Of a DNA stretch of 64,000 bases, positions 33,093 to 41,182 are shown one piece after another. The translations under genes were made by a program, and so were the position numbers. Position 1 is the first letter of the stretch, and each line of letters opens with the position of its first letter. Origin of the DNA: JACVRM01 sp046262315 (GTDB lineage Bacteria > Actinomycetota > Thermoleophilia > Gaiellales > Gaiellaceae); NCBI GenBank assembly GCA_046262315.1, contig JBHEMZ010000115.1, forward strand, positions 28,032-92,031, read 5' to 3'. Below the pieces are notes generated by a model. That model saw only the letters and a list, made by a program, of their open reading frames with translations. It did not search any database and was not told where the DNA came from.

Positions 33093-34541
33093 GTGTTGCG
33101 ACGAGCGTCACTCGTCCTTCTCTGCCTGCTCGCGGTCGGCTGCGCCGGCGACGACGGCGCGTCGACGAGCGCCGACCGCAGCTCCACTGTCCCGGCCTTG
33201 CCTCCGGTGCGCGAGCGAGCACCCGTGCGCGAGCCAGCACCCGTGCGCGAGCGAGCACCCGTGCGTAAGCCGGCTCCGGCCAAGCGCAGGACATACGTCG
33301 TGGTCGTGGACGGCGATCTGAACCACCGCATCCGCGGCGCCCGCGTGCGCGTGGGCGATCAGCTCGACGCCACCGGCCGCGTCGGCGCCGCCGCCTTCCT
33401 GCTGCGCCGCGGCAGGACCGCCAACGTGAGCCTGCGCGCCCGGGGGTACGCGCGCCGCACGCTCCCCGTGACGTTCAATCACCGCCAGATCACCCTCCGC
33501 CTCTACCGCCCGGCGAGCCAGTGGCCGATGTACGGCGTCACCCCCCGGCGCACCCAGGCGCAGACTTCCATCCGTCTCCGCCCTCCGTTCCGCGTGGTGT
33601 GGAGCCGGGGGATCGGATCGCTGATCGAGTTTCCCGCCGTGGTGTCGGACGGGATCGCCTACATCTCCAACTTCAACGGTTCCGTGCGAGCGCTGTCGAT
33701 GCGCTACGGCAATGTTGTCTGGCGCTACGAGACGGGCGGGAAGATGGCGGCGTCGCCGGCTGTCGTCGGAAAGCGCCTCGTCGTCCACGGCATGGACGGC
33801 AACGTCTGGGTTTTCGACCGGCGCAACGGACGGCTGCTGTGGCGCTTCGCCGTCGGCTCTCCCGTCGAGTCCTCGCCAGTCGTGCGCGACGGCGTCGACT
33901 TCTTCGGAGCGTGGAACGGCATCGTGTATGCGCTCGACCTTGAACGCCGCCGTCTGCGCTGGACGCACCGTGCCGGCGCGAAGATCACCTCGAGCGCCTC
34001 CGTGGTGGGCGGCACTGTGTTCCTGGGCGACTACGGCGGCCGGGTGCTGGCGCTGTCGGCGCGAACGGGCACCCGCCGCTGGTCGGCCGCGGTCAACGGC
34101 CGCGTCTACGGCACCCCCGCGGTGGTCGGCGGCCGCGTCTTCGTCCCCTCGTCCACCGGCAACTCCCTGACGGCGTTCTCGACCGGTGGTCGCTACCTCT
34201 GGCGCGTCGGGGCCGGCCACTACGTCTATTCCTCGCCCGCCGTCTGGGCCGGGCGCGTCTACTTCGGCTCGCACGACGGTTACCTGCGCTGCGTGTCCGC
34301 GCGCACGGGTGCGACGCTCTGGCGCGCGCATGTGGGTAGCCCGATCTCCGGGGCGCCGACCGTTGTTGCCGGCGTCGTCTACTTCGCCTCGATCCGCGGG
34401 CGCATCTACGGCGCGGACGCGAAAAGCGGTCGCGTGCTCTACCAGTTCCCGGACGGCCAGTACGTGCCCGTCTCCGGCAACGCGGGCCGCCTGCTGCTGC
34501 ACGGCTACTCGCGCATCTACGCGGTCGCGCCCAAGGCATGA
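33093..34541 (+). CDS. Lipoprotein with PQQ-like beta-propeller
   Basis: From GTG 33093 the 482-residue protein has a lipoprotein signal (LRRASLVLLCLLAVGC, lipobox), a low-complexity linker with four VRxxAP hexapeptides, and a domain with GARVRVGDQLDATGRVG that looks like a carboxypeptidase-regulatory/PEGA-type beta-sandwich. About 270 residues of PQQ-like propeller blades follow (for example VVWRYETGGKMAASPAVVGKRLVVHG, VYALDLERRRLRWTHRAG). It should sit on the outer surface. Its stop overlaps the second propeller gene (ATGA), so the two probably work as a pair. Function unknown; BamB-like scaffolding and carbohydrate binding are possibilities. Confidence 0.8.
   Translation: MLRRASLVLLCLLAVGCAGDDGASTSADRSSTVPALPPVRERAPVREPAPVRERAPVRKPAPAKRRTYVVVVDGDLNHRIRGARVRVGDQLDATGRVGAAAFLLRRGRTANVSLRARGYARRTLPVTFNHRQITLRLYRPASQWPMYGVTPRRTQAQTSIRLRPPFRVVWSRGIGSLIEFPAVVSDGIAYISNFNGSVRALSMRYGNVVWRYETGGKMAASPAVVGKRLVVHGMDGNVWVFDRRNGRLLWRFAVGSPVESSPVVRDGVDFFGAWNGIVYALDLERRRLRWTHRAGAKITSSASVVGGTVFLGDYGGRVLALSARTGTRRWSAAVNGRVYGTPAVVGGRVFVPSSTGNSLTAFSTGGRYLWRVGAGHYVYSSPAVWAGRVYFGSHDGYLRCVSARTGATLWRAHVGSPISGAPTVVAGVVYFASIRGRIYGADAKSGRVLYQFPDGQYVPVSGNAGRLLLHGYSRIYAVAPKA
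33207..33278 (+). repeat. Four 18-bp tandem repeats coding VRxxAP
   Basis: Four in-frame units (GTGCGCGAGCGAGCACCC and variants) encode VRERAP, VREPAP, VRERAP and VRKPAP in the linker behind the lipobox of the propeller lipoprotein. Copy number could vary between strains. Confidence 0.75.
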
Positions 34542-35788
34542 AGCGGGTGCTGGTCGCGCTGGCGGCGGCCGTCGTGGTGGCGGGCGGCGCGCTCGGCGTC
34601 TTCGCGTACGACCGCTGGCAGCAAAGCGAGGACGTCCGCGGCTCGTCGACCGAGGAGTTCGTTCCCACCGAGCCGGCACACCGCCACGAGCCGCGCGACC
34701 AGGTTCGCTGGGAGACCTACGGGTTCGACGCGCAGCGGCGCCGGTACGACGAGGGCCTCGGCTTGCGGCCGCCGTTCCGAGCGGTCTGGATTCACCGGGC
34801 GAAGAGCCTGCTCGAGTTTCCTCCCGTGCTCGCCTACGGCCGGCTGTACGTCGAGACGAACGAGGGGCGGCTCGTCGCGCTCGACGCCCGCCGCGGCAGC
34901 GCTGTCTGGTCAAGCCCCACCGGGCGCTGCGCCGCCTCCTCGCCGGCGGTCTCGAGCTTCACAGTGTTCGCGGTTTTCCTGAACCGGCCGCCGTGCAACG
35001 CGACCACGGAGGACCTCGACGGCGTGCTCCTCGCTCTGCGCGCGCGAGACGGCAAGGAGCGCTGGCGCTTCGCACTGGGCCCGAGCGAGACCTCGCCGCT
35101 CGTCGTGGACGGCCGTGTCTACGTCGGCGACTGGCGCGGCCGCATCTACTCGCTCGACGCGCGCACGGGCCGGCTGCTCTGGACGTTCCGCACAGGCGGA
35201 GAGGTGAAGGGCGCACTCGCGTACGCCGACGGCAAGGTCTACGCGGGCTCGTACGACCACCATGTCTACGCGCTGGACGCGCGCACCGGCCGGCAGGTCT
35301 GGCGAGCCGCTGCGCAGCAGCGGCTCGGGCCGCGCGGGACGTTCTACTCCACGCCAGCGGTCTCCTACGGACGCGTCTACATTGGCTCGACCGACCGCAA
35401 GGTGTACTCGTTCGGCGCCGCAACGGGGAAGCTTCGCTGGTCGAACGGAACGGGCGACTATGTGTACGCCTCGCCGGCGGTCTGGAGTCAGCTCGTGCTC
35501 GTGGGCTCGCACGACGAGCACTTCTACGCCTTCGACGCTGCCACGGGCGAGGAGCGCTGGAAGTTCGATGCGAAGGGACGCATCTCGGGCTCGGCGACCG
35601 TGCTAGACGGCATCGTCTACTTCTCGACGCTGAACCAGCGCACCTACGCGCTCGACGCCCGCACCGGGCGAGAGCTCTGGCGCTGGAACGACGGCAAGTA
35701 CGCGGGCGTGATCGGCGGGCGGAAGCGCCTCTTCCTGGTCGGCCACACCAGGATCTACGCCATGATCCCGCGACCCGCGACCAAGTAA
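34538..35788 (+). CDS. Membrane-anchored PQQ-like beta-propeller protein
   Basis: The 416-residue protein has one N-terminal hydrophobic helix (KRVLVALAAAVVVAGGALGVFAY) and no lipobox, then seven or so PQQ-like blades with repeated (V/L)ALDAR(T/R)G(R/S)xxW motifs, such as IYSLDARTGRLLWTFRTG and VYALDARTGRQVW. It is clearly paralogous to the preceding lipoprotein's propeller. The tandem pair lies between the glycosyltransferase block and the Wzz-like gene. An envelope scaffold role is inferred. Calcium or PQQ binding is not implied by these motifs alone. Confidence 0.82.
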   Translation: MKRVLVALAAAVVVAGGALGVFAYDRWQQSEDVRGSSTEEFVPTEPAHRHEPRDQVRWETYGFDAQRRRYDEGLGLRPPFRAVWIHRAKSLLEFPPVLAYGRLYVETNEGRLVALDARRGSAVWSSPTGRCAASSPAVSSFTVFAVFLNRPPCNATTEDLDGVLLALRARDGKERWRFALGPSETSPLVVDGRVYVGDWRGRIYSLDARTGRLLWTFRTGGEVKGALAYADGKVYAGSYDHHVYALDARTGRQVWRAAAQQRLGPRGTFYSTPAVSYGRVYIGSTDRKVYSFGAATGKLRWSNGTGDYVYASPAVWSQLVLVGSHDEHFYAFDAATGEERWKFDAKGRISGSATVLDGIVYFSTLNQRTYALDARTGRELWRWNDGKYAGVIGGRKRLFLVGHTRIYAMIPRPATK

Positions 35789-35821
35789 CACACTGTTACT
35801 AGCGGGTAGGGTGTCGCCCCG

Positions 35822-36718
35822 ATGAGCGCTCAGCGGGACCTGCCACGCGGGCGGCGCGAGGAGCACGACATTGACGTCGGCCCCGAGCAGGAGGTGGACG
35901 TCCGCCGCTACTGGGACCGCATTGCGGCCCACTGGTGGCTGCCCGCTGCGGGTCTCGCGCTCGGTCTGGCACTCGGCTTCGTGCTCGCGGCCGGCGGGAA
36001 GCAGGTCTACAAGGCCGAGGCGACCTTGAGCCTCGGTACGCCGCTCACTCCTACGTCCAACAATCAGGTCCCGAGCTTTCAGACGCATCCGAGTGTCGTC
36101 CGCGAAATCATTACGTCCGAGGCGGCGTTGCGGAGAGCGGCTCGGCAGGCCGGTCTTCGTGTGGGCCAGTTACGCGGCAAGGTGTCGACTCAGACGATTG
36201 GGGGAGCACGCCGCGCACCGAGCGGCCAGGCGCAGTTGACGAAGATCTCTGTGACCGGCTCGTCGCGCCGCAAGACGGCGCGTGCTGCAAATGCCCTCGC
36301 CGCGATCGTGGTCGAAGACGTGTCGGGCTACGTCAACGCGAAGATCACCGGGCTCGAGCGCGAGCTGCAAGCGCAGCAGAGCCGCATCAAGTCGCTGGAC
36401 CGGCGGATTGCCACGTTCGACCGCGCTGTGCGGCAATCCACGAATCTTCCCGCCGTAGAGCAGCTCGTGATCGTCACGCAGCTTGGCAACCTCGAGGAGC
36501 GACGAGCCGTCGCTGAGGAGAGCGAAGCGGAAACGACCACGCTGCTCGCGCTCGCCGAAGAATTCGAGAAGGCTCAGATCATCGAAAGCGCCGCGGCCAC
36601 GAAGACGACCGCCCGCTCCACGCGCAACTCGATGCTCGTCGGCGGCCTGCTCGGCCTGCTCCTCGGGGCGCTCGCGGCGCTGCTCTGGGAGCCGGTCATG
36701 CGCTGGCGGCGCGACTAG
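35822..36718 (+). CDS. Wzz-type chain-length determinant protein
   Basis: The 298-residue protein has two membrane helices (about residues 39-58, PAAGLALGLALGFVLAAG, and 270-290, SMLVGGLLGLLLGALAALLW) enclosing an external domain. That domain begins KQVYKAEATLSLGTPLTP and has a helical, coiled-coil-prone centre (GLERELQAQQSRIKSLDRRIATFD). This is the topology of polysaccharide co-polymerases. There is no kinase domain on the C-terminus. It should set chain length together with the Wzy-like polymerase at 19685-21004. The next gene starts seven bases after its stop. Confidence 0.85.
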   Translation: MSAQRDLPRGRREEHDIDVGPEQEVDVRRYWDRIAAHWWLPAAGLALGLALGFVLAAGGKQVYKAEATLSLGTPLTPTSNNQVPSFQTHPSVVREIITSEAALRRAARQAGLRVGQLRGKVSTQTIGGARRAPSGQAQLTKISVTGSSRRKTARAANALAAIVVEDVSGYVNAKITGLERELQAQQSRIKSLDRRIATFDRAVRQSTNLPAVEQLVIVTQLGNLEERRAVAEESEAETTTLLALAEEFEKAQIIESAAATKTTARSTRNSMLVGGLLGLLLGALAALLWEPVMRWRRD

Positions 36719-36725
36719 GAGCTCG

Positions 36726-37664
36726 ATGCTCGAAGGCAAGCGGATCGCCGTCGTCGTGCCGGCGCACGACGAGGAGCGCCTGATCGCGGGCACGCTCGCT
36801 TCGATCCCCGCCTTCGTCGACCGCGTCTACGTCGTGGACGACGCCTCCTCCGACGCGACCCCTGAGCAGGCCCGCGAAGCCGGCGAGCGCGTCGTGGTCG
36901 TCCGCCACGAGCGCAACGAGGGCGTGGGCGCCGCCATCGTGACCGGCTACAAGCGCGCGCTCGCCGACGGCATGGACGTCGCCTGCGTGATGGCCGCCGA
37001 CGGCCAGATGGATCCCGGCGACCTGGAGACGCTCGCCGGCGCCGTCGCCCGCGACGAGGTGGACTACGCTAAGGCGAACCGGCTCTTCACCGGGGAGGCC
37101 TGGCAGCTCATCCCGCACTCGCGCTACCTCGGCAACGCCGTCCTGAGCCTGCTGACAAAGATCGCCTCGGGCTACTGGCACGTGGCCGACTCGCAGTCGG
37201 GGTACACGGCGACCTCGCGCGAGCTGCTCGAGCGCCTCGACCTCGACGGCCTTTACAGCCGCTACGGCTTCCCCAACGACATGCTCGTGCACCTGAACGT
37301 CTGGAACGCCAGGGTGCGCGATTTCCCCTCCCGGCCGATCTACGGCGTCGGCGAGCGCTCCGGCATCCGGCTGCGCCGTGTTGTGCCGGCCATCTCCTGG
37401 CTGCTCGTACGCCGATTCTTCTGGCGGTTGCGCGAGAAGTACGTAATCCGCGACTTCCATCCGCTCGTCTTCTTCTACGTGCTGGGCTTCCTGCTCACGT
37501 TCGTCGGTCTGGCGCTCGGAATCGTGGAGACGGCGCTGCGCTTCGCCGGCAACCCGATCACCCCGGCCACGGTCGTTCTCGTCGCGCTGCTCCTCATCTC
37601 GGGCACGCAGTTCACGCTGTTTGCCATGTGGTTCGACATGGAGTCGAACAAAGATCTTCGGTAA
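36726..37664 (+). CDS. GT2 polyprenyl-phosphate glycosyltransferase (DPM-like)
   Basis: The 312-residue protein begins MLEGKRIAVVVPAHDEERLIAGTLASIP and has VYVVDDASSDATPEQA, ACVMAADGQMDPGDLETL (DXD region) and a folded catalytic domain ending near VYGVGERSGIRL-type sequence. Two C-terminal membrane helices follow (FFYVLGFLLTFVGLALGIVE and VVLVALLLISGTQFTLFAMWFDM). It fits the group that loads sugars onto polyprenyl phosphate for GT-C enzymes. The ATG at 36726 gives a normal length. The open frame upstream belongs to the Wzz gene in another frame. Confidence 0.85.
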   Translation: MLEGKRIAVVVPAHDEERLIAGTLASIPAFVDRVYVVDDASSDATPEQAREAGERVVVVRHERNEGVGAAIVTGYKRALADGMDVACVMAADGQMDPGDLETLAGAVARDEVDYAKANRLFTGEAWQLIPHSRYLGNAVLSLLTKIASGYWHVADSQSGYTATSRELLERLDLDGLYSRYGFPNDMLVHLNVWNARVRDFPSRPIYGVGERSGIRLRRVVPAISWLLVRRFFWRLREKYVIRDFHPLVFFYVLGFLLTFVGLALGIVETALRFAGNPITPATVVLVALLLISGTQFTLFAMWFDMESNKDLR

Positions 37665-38297
37665 ATCGCACGTCGATTTCGTCGGCCCTGCGCAGTCACC
37701 GCAAGTCTCTCGTCGACTTCGGATGTTGTCGAACATCGCAAAGAACGTGACCTGCGTTCCGAACGTGAGCAGAGGGTAGGTGCTCAGCGGCCCGGCCTCC
37801 CCTTGAACAAGTGGAGCTGATTCTGCTCGGGGATCTCCTCGCCGAGCATCCGGAGCACCCCCTTCAACTGCGCCTCTTCGTCGACACCCTCAGCGGCGAT
37901 CGCATCCCGCAGCCGGGCCAGAACCGCCTCACCCACAGCTGTGACAGGGTTTCCCACTCCATCCCCACCTCGTAACCTACTGGACTTCACTAGGCTCCAA
38001 CGTACCGCTGGGAGAGGCGAAGTTCCCTGTTGCCCGGAGGGACTTGTCGGAGTTTGCGGGACACGTCCGACTTGCCGCCCTCGCCGGCCCGTGGGACTCT
38101 TTGCTCGGGCCTGAGCTCGATGAGAGGGTCCGGTGCTCTGGGGACCGAGACTTTCAGGCCCGATGCCGTCTACCGGAGCTCACAAGCATCCATGCGCGAC
38201 TCGCGACACGCCCGCTTCCTTGCATTTGGTGGCCACTTTGTGGCGCAATAATTCGGATAAATCCAGGGATAATCACTGAAAAACCGCGCTGCAGGAA
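37665..38297. other. Mostly gene-poor, AT-richer spacer
   Basis: Apart from one doubtful small minus-strand frame (37784-37957) no gene is seen. Around 38220-38290 the sequence is clearly richer in A and T than the rest of the window (AATAATTCGGATAAATCC, ACTGAAAAACC). It may carry the promoter for the gene at 38448, but I could not fix hexamers with confidence. Confidence 0.5.
37784..37957 (-). CDS. Possible small protein of 57 residues
   Basis: A minus-strand frame starting at GTG 37957 encodes GNPVTAVGEAVLARLRDAIA and ends HLFKGRPGR. A purine-rich GAGGTGGGG lies about six bases upstream, a fair ribosome-binding site, and the sequence looks like a soluble helical protein. No family is recognised. 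An upstream GTG at 37990 gives 68 residues. It may be chance. Confidence 0.35.
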   Translation of the reverse strand: MGNPVTAVGEAVLARLRDAIAAEGVDEEAQLKGVLRMLGEEIPEQNQLHLFKGRPGR

Positions 38298-38421
38298 GCG
38301 GTGCTAGAATTCCGAGGCGCGTAAGGCCCTAGCGCGGAAGCCGGTGAGGCTCCAAGAGTTCCTCCTCGACTGTCACATCTGGCCTGAGTGCTCAAGGAGA
38401 GCCCGCTGGAGTCGGCTCTCC
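38298..38421 (+). promoter_or_regulatory. Possible cobalamin-riboswitch-like leader
   Basis: The leader of the 38448 gene has GCGGTGCT, then GGAAGCCGGTGAG (38336-38348) followed by TCC and CGACTGT (38367-38373), in the order and spacing of the conserved GGGAAGCCGGTG...CCGCNACTGT core of cobalamin riboswitches. A degenerate CAAGGAGAGCC stretch lies where the B12 box is expected. A perfect GGAGAGCC/GGCTCTCC hairpin (38396-38421) follows; its CTCC end could instead pair with the GGAG of the ribosome-binding site at 38431, a plausible translational switch. The match is partial, so the call is tentative. Confidence 0.4.
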
Positions 38422-38447
38422 ACCTTTCAAGGAGTGAGGAGTTGCAC

Positions 38448-38759
38448 ATGCATGCCACCGTGAGACGGTACGAAGGTGTGGACGCGAGTCGCACCGATGA
38501 GCTGACCCGCAAGGTCAACGAGACCCTCATCCCGCGCCTGAGCAAGGTGTCAGGGTTCAAGAGCTACTACCTGTTCGAGGCCGGCAACGGCGTCGTGAGC
38601 TCGTTCAGCCTCTTCGACACGCCGGCTCATGCCGAGGAGGCGACGCAGCTCGTCGCCACTTGGGTGCGCGACGAGAAGCTCGAGTCAGCGCTTCCGACCC
38701 CGCCGAAGATCACCTTCGGTGAGGTCATCGCGCAGAAGAACGGCGTCGCAGTCGCGTAA
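38448..38759 (+). CDS. Small antibiotic-biosynthesis-monooxygenase-like (ABM) protein
   Basis: The 103-residue protein (MHATVRRYEGVDASRTDELT start, GFKSYYLFEAGNGVVSSFSLFDT core) has the size and pattern of a ferredoxin-like dimeric alpha-beta-barrel domain as in ABM proteins. Such proteins can be small oxygenases, heme-degrading enzymes or ligand binders; no catalytic residue can be assigned here. It has an excellent ribosome-binding site (AAGGAGTGAGGAG) ahead of ATG 38448 and is bounded by a structured leader and a strong terminator, so it is a single-gene unit. It differs from the surrounding polysaccharide genes in theme. Confidence 0.75.
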   Translation: MHATVRRYEGVDASRTDELTRKVNETLIPRLSKVSGFKSYYLFEAGNGVVSSFSLFDTPAHAEEATQLVATWVRDEKLESALPTPPKITFGEVIAQKNGVAVA

Positions 38760-38782
38760 GCGCTTCCGCCGCTCGATCCGCC

Positions 38783-38813
38783 GAGAGGAGGCCCGCGAGA
38801 CGGGCCTCCTCTC
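38783..38813 (+). terminator. Strong intrinsic terminator hairpin
   Basis: A 13-base perfect inverted repeat (GAGAGGAGGCCCG/CGGGCCTCCTCTC) with a five-base loop lies 23 bases after the ABM-like gene's stop. The T content of the 3' side (CTCTCGCGCT) is modest. Confidence 0.75.
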
Positions 38814-38868
38814 TCGCGCTAGCCCCGAGCAGAACACATCGGCGGCGCACAATCATCCTCCGCGCCTG

Positions 38869-39390
38869 TCACGGCCGCCAGGCCGGGAAACCGCCCTCTG
38901 CGCCGCCGAGCAGCCGCTGAGTCCGGCGGCCGGTGGAGAACTGGGCGCAGGTCCCGATTCCTCCCGGGCGGTCGCAGGCAAAAATCAGCCACTTCGACGG
39001 CGCCCAGTTCATCGGGGCGACGAGCCCTCCGGAAACCGTGCGCTTCCCCGCCGGCGGTTCGTAGCGATAGAGCAGACGGAGGCCGTCGGGAGACCAGTCG
39101 GGGTCGTACTTGAAGCCGGGGCCGCGCGTCAGCCGACGAACCTTCGACCCGTCCACGTCTGCGGCATAGATGTCCGAGTAGCGCTCCTCCTTCCCTCGCA
39201 CGAACGCGACCACCCCTGCAGTCGGCGACGGAGCCCGGGCAAGCACGACTCGGGAAGTCGCCTCCGAAGCGGCCACTCGGCCGACCGGAGCAGCGCTCGC
39301 CACCGCGAGGAGCACGCAGACCACCAGGAGCGCGCAAAGGGTGGCAGCGTCGGCCACGCGTGCCGCACGCGGAGCTATCAAGCGTGACAT
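38869..39390 (-). CDS. Short TolB-like (PD40/WD40-like) exported protein, possibly truncated
   Basis: The 173-residue product has an N-terminal hydrophobic segment (AATLCALLVVCVLLAVASAAP) and at least one PD40 blade: DIYAADVDGSKVRRLTRGPG followed by YDPDWSPDGLRLLYRY. It ends at GGFPAWRP, which looks like the middle of another blade (xPAWSPDG). TolB-type propellers are usually much longer, so this seems to be a remnant or truncated gene. It follows the frameshifted membrane-protein gene by 18 bases on the same strand. The ATG at 39390 has no clear ribosome-binding site. Confidence 0.55.
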   Translation of the reverse strand: MSRLIAPRAARVADAATLCALLVVCVLLAVASAAPVGRVAASEATSRVVLARAPSPTAGVVAFVRGKEERYSDIYAADVDGSKVRRLTRGPGFKYDPDWSPDGLRLLYRYEPPAGKRTVSGGLVAPMNWAPSKWLIFACDRPGGIGTCAQFSTGRRTQRLLGGAEGGFPAWRP

Positions 39391-39408
39391 GCCGGCGTTA
39401 CACCTTCG

Positions 39409-40402
39409 CTATCGCCGTTCGCCGGCTTGCCAGAACGCCACCGCAGCAACCGGCGTCTCGGCCACAACGTCGCCCTGGGCGTTTCGAGCCAGGAGCTGTT
39501 GGGGCCGCATGAAGTCGCCGCGTCGGGCAGCCGGCAGGTCGTAGTCGAAAGCACCACCCTCGCCCAGCGGGATTTGCACGATCGCGCCGTCCGTGCAGAC
39601 AAGTTCGAGCGTCGTCGCTCCCGCCGCTGTTACGCGGCCCGTGAACCCGTAGACCCTTGGTCAGGTCGTCCTCGTCGGACTTTGTGCTCAGGTCGATCGG
39701 TGCGGGAGGGGCGGCCTCGGCGCTCTGGTCCCAGTCGGCAGGGATCGTGGCACGAGTCAGCTCGTTTCCTGCTGCGCCCGCGGCGGCAATCTCCAGGCCG
39801 TCCTCGCGGACTGAGGCCACTCGCTCGTCGGGAATGTCGACGACGAAGAACCGGTCGGTGCCGAACGGAACCGAGGCGCGCGAGCCGTCGGCGTAGACGA
39901 GGGTGGCCGAAGCTGCCGCGCTGATATTCGCTCGCCCTGCAATCGTCACAGGCCCCGAACCATCCGAATGGGGGGCAATGACGTCGATCGGCAGTGTCCC
40001 GACGCGGTCATCGCTGGTGCAGGTGACGCCGCCGCCGTCCGGAGTGTGACCGCTGACCATTTGCATGCAGTAGCCGCCACCCCTGATCCGTGCGAGGTAG
40101 AGCGTCGAGCGATCCGTCGCTGCAACGGACACGGCACCCGCAGCGTCGACTTGCAATCGCAGTGACTCAGGAAGCCCGCGATTGACCGCCGCGAACTGAT
40201 CCTTGATCCTCGCCGGCGCCGGGTCGCCGAGCAGCTGCACGGCAGCGCTTGCGATACCGGCTGTCGCTACAAGTGAGGCTGCGATCACGATCGAAGGACG
40301 AACCCTCCGCCTCCGCCGAGTCTTTCGTTCGAGGTGTCGAGAAAACGCGTCGCGAAGCCGCCGTTCGAGCACGTCGAGCTCGGATGCATACGAATCGTTC
40401 AT
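39409..40402 (-). pseudogene. Membrane-anchored partner of the ECF sigma factor, frameshifted
   Basis: From ATG 40402 (good site AAAGGAG) the protein has a charged cytoplasmic start (MNDSYASELDVLERRLRDAF), one membrane helix (VIAASLVATAGIASAAVQLL, about residues 37-57) and an external beta-rich domain. Near 39655, in a CCC tract (GGG on the coding strand), the reading frame breaks: the original frame becomes basic nonsense, whereas the +1 frame continues sensibly as VYGFTGRVTAAGATTLELVC and ends GERR with TAG at 39409. Removing one G gives 330 residues. It is probably an anti-sigma or sigma-controlled envelope protein. This may be a real mutation or a sequencing/assembly error. Confidence 0.7.
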
Positions 40403-40949
40403 CGTGTTGCTCCTTTCAGTGCGCGAGAAAGCGCGTTCAGGGCGCGCATGACGCGAAGTCGAGCGGCCACATCCGTGATTCGGAGTGACGACGCGACCTC
40501 GTCGTAGGGCAGCTCCTGGACGACCCGGAGTTGAAGAGCGTCGCGCTGTCCCGGAGGAAGAGCGTCGACGGCCCGGCTGAGAGCCGGCGCAAGCCCTTCG
40601 GTAGTCGCGCGGTCGTCCGCCTCGGCGAACTCGTCGACTGACGTAGAAACCGGTAAGCCGAGGCGCCGCCGGGCTGTTGCCTCGACACGTCGGGCTCGGC
40701 GTAGCGCCCAACGAGGTTGCGGGCGATGCCGTGGAGCCAGGGCCCTGCCGATCCATCCGCTTCGTCGCGAAACCGGCGCAGCCGTAGAGCCGCCTGGGCG
40801 AATGTCTCCGCGGTGAGGTCGAGAGCCACGTCGGCCCCGACACGGGAACGCAGGTACCGATACAACGTGTCAGCATGGCGCCGATAGAGTTCGGCGAACG
40901 CATCTGCGTCTGTCCGCGCCAGTCTGATCAGTTGGGCGTCCGTCTTCAT
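40399..40949 (-). pseudogene. ECF-type RNA polymerase sigma factor, frameshifted
   Basis: The first part has sigma region 2 (DADAFAELYRRHADTLYRYLRSRV, DLTAETFAQAALRLRRFR, GPWLHGIARNLVGRY). Around 40700 the frame breaks. In another frame the sequence continues perfectly as an ECF sigma region 4: EATARRRLGLPVS, AVDALPPGQRDALQLRVVQE, LPYDEVASSLRITDVAARLR, ending ALKGATR with a stop at 40399. That stop overlaps the partner gene's ATG (ATGA). One inserted base would restore about 183 residues. In the frame as given the protein would end at 40437 with a foreign tail. Genuine lesion or assembly error. Confidence 0.75.
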
Positions 40950-41182
40950 TGCGCTCTCCCCTCTATACGTCAGGGCGTCTGACGCGTTTCAAAGCGGACC
41001 GAGAGGGTTCGTACATTGCTGACAGGAACCGGTGCTCGCCGAACTTCGGCGACGTGCGACGCGGGCGGCCACTTCGTCGCAGGCACGATGGAGTCGAACA
41101 AGGATCTGCGCCAAGGCACCATGTTCTTGACGGTCGTCCCCGGTGGGAGTAGCGTCGGTGCCATGGAGCGCGGCATGAGCGG

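Noticed and set aside
33207..33278. Tandem 18-bp repeats considered as a CRISPR array
   Set aside because: There are no spacers between units, and the units are in frame inside a protein linker.
37665..38447. The AT-richer spacer as a phage or integrative-element attachment region
   Set aside because: No integrase, tRNA gene or direct repeat pair is seen. The AT-richness is adequately explained by a promoter and leader.
41091..41114. A near copy of the 3' end of the GT2 gene at 37637 (MESNKDLR coding), 21 of 24 bases alike
   Set aside because: Too short to show duplication in a window of this size, and no other GT2 remnant surrounds it.
40950..41182. Small plus-strand and minus-strand frames in the gap ahead of the 41183 gene
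   Set aside because: They lack ribosome-binding sites, overlap one another on both strands and show no protein-like pattern; the gap is better read as a divergent promoter region.
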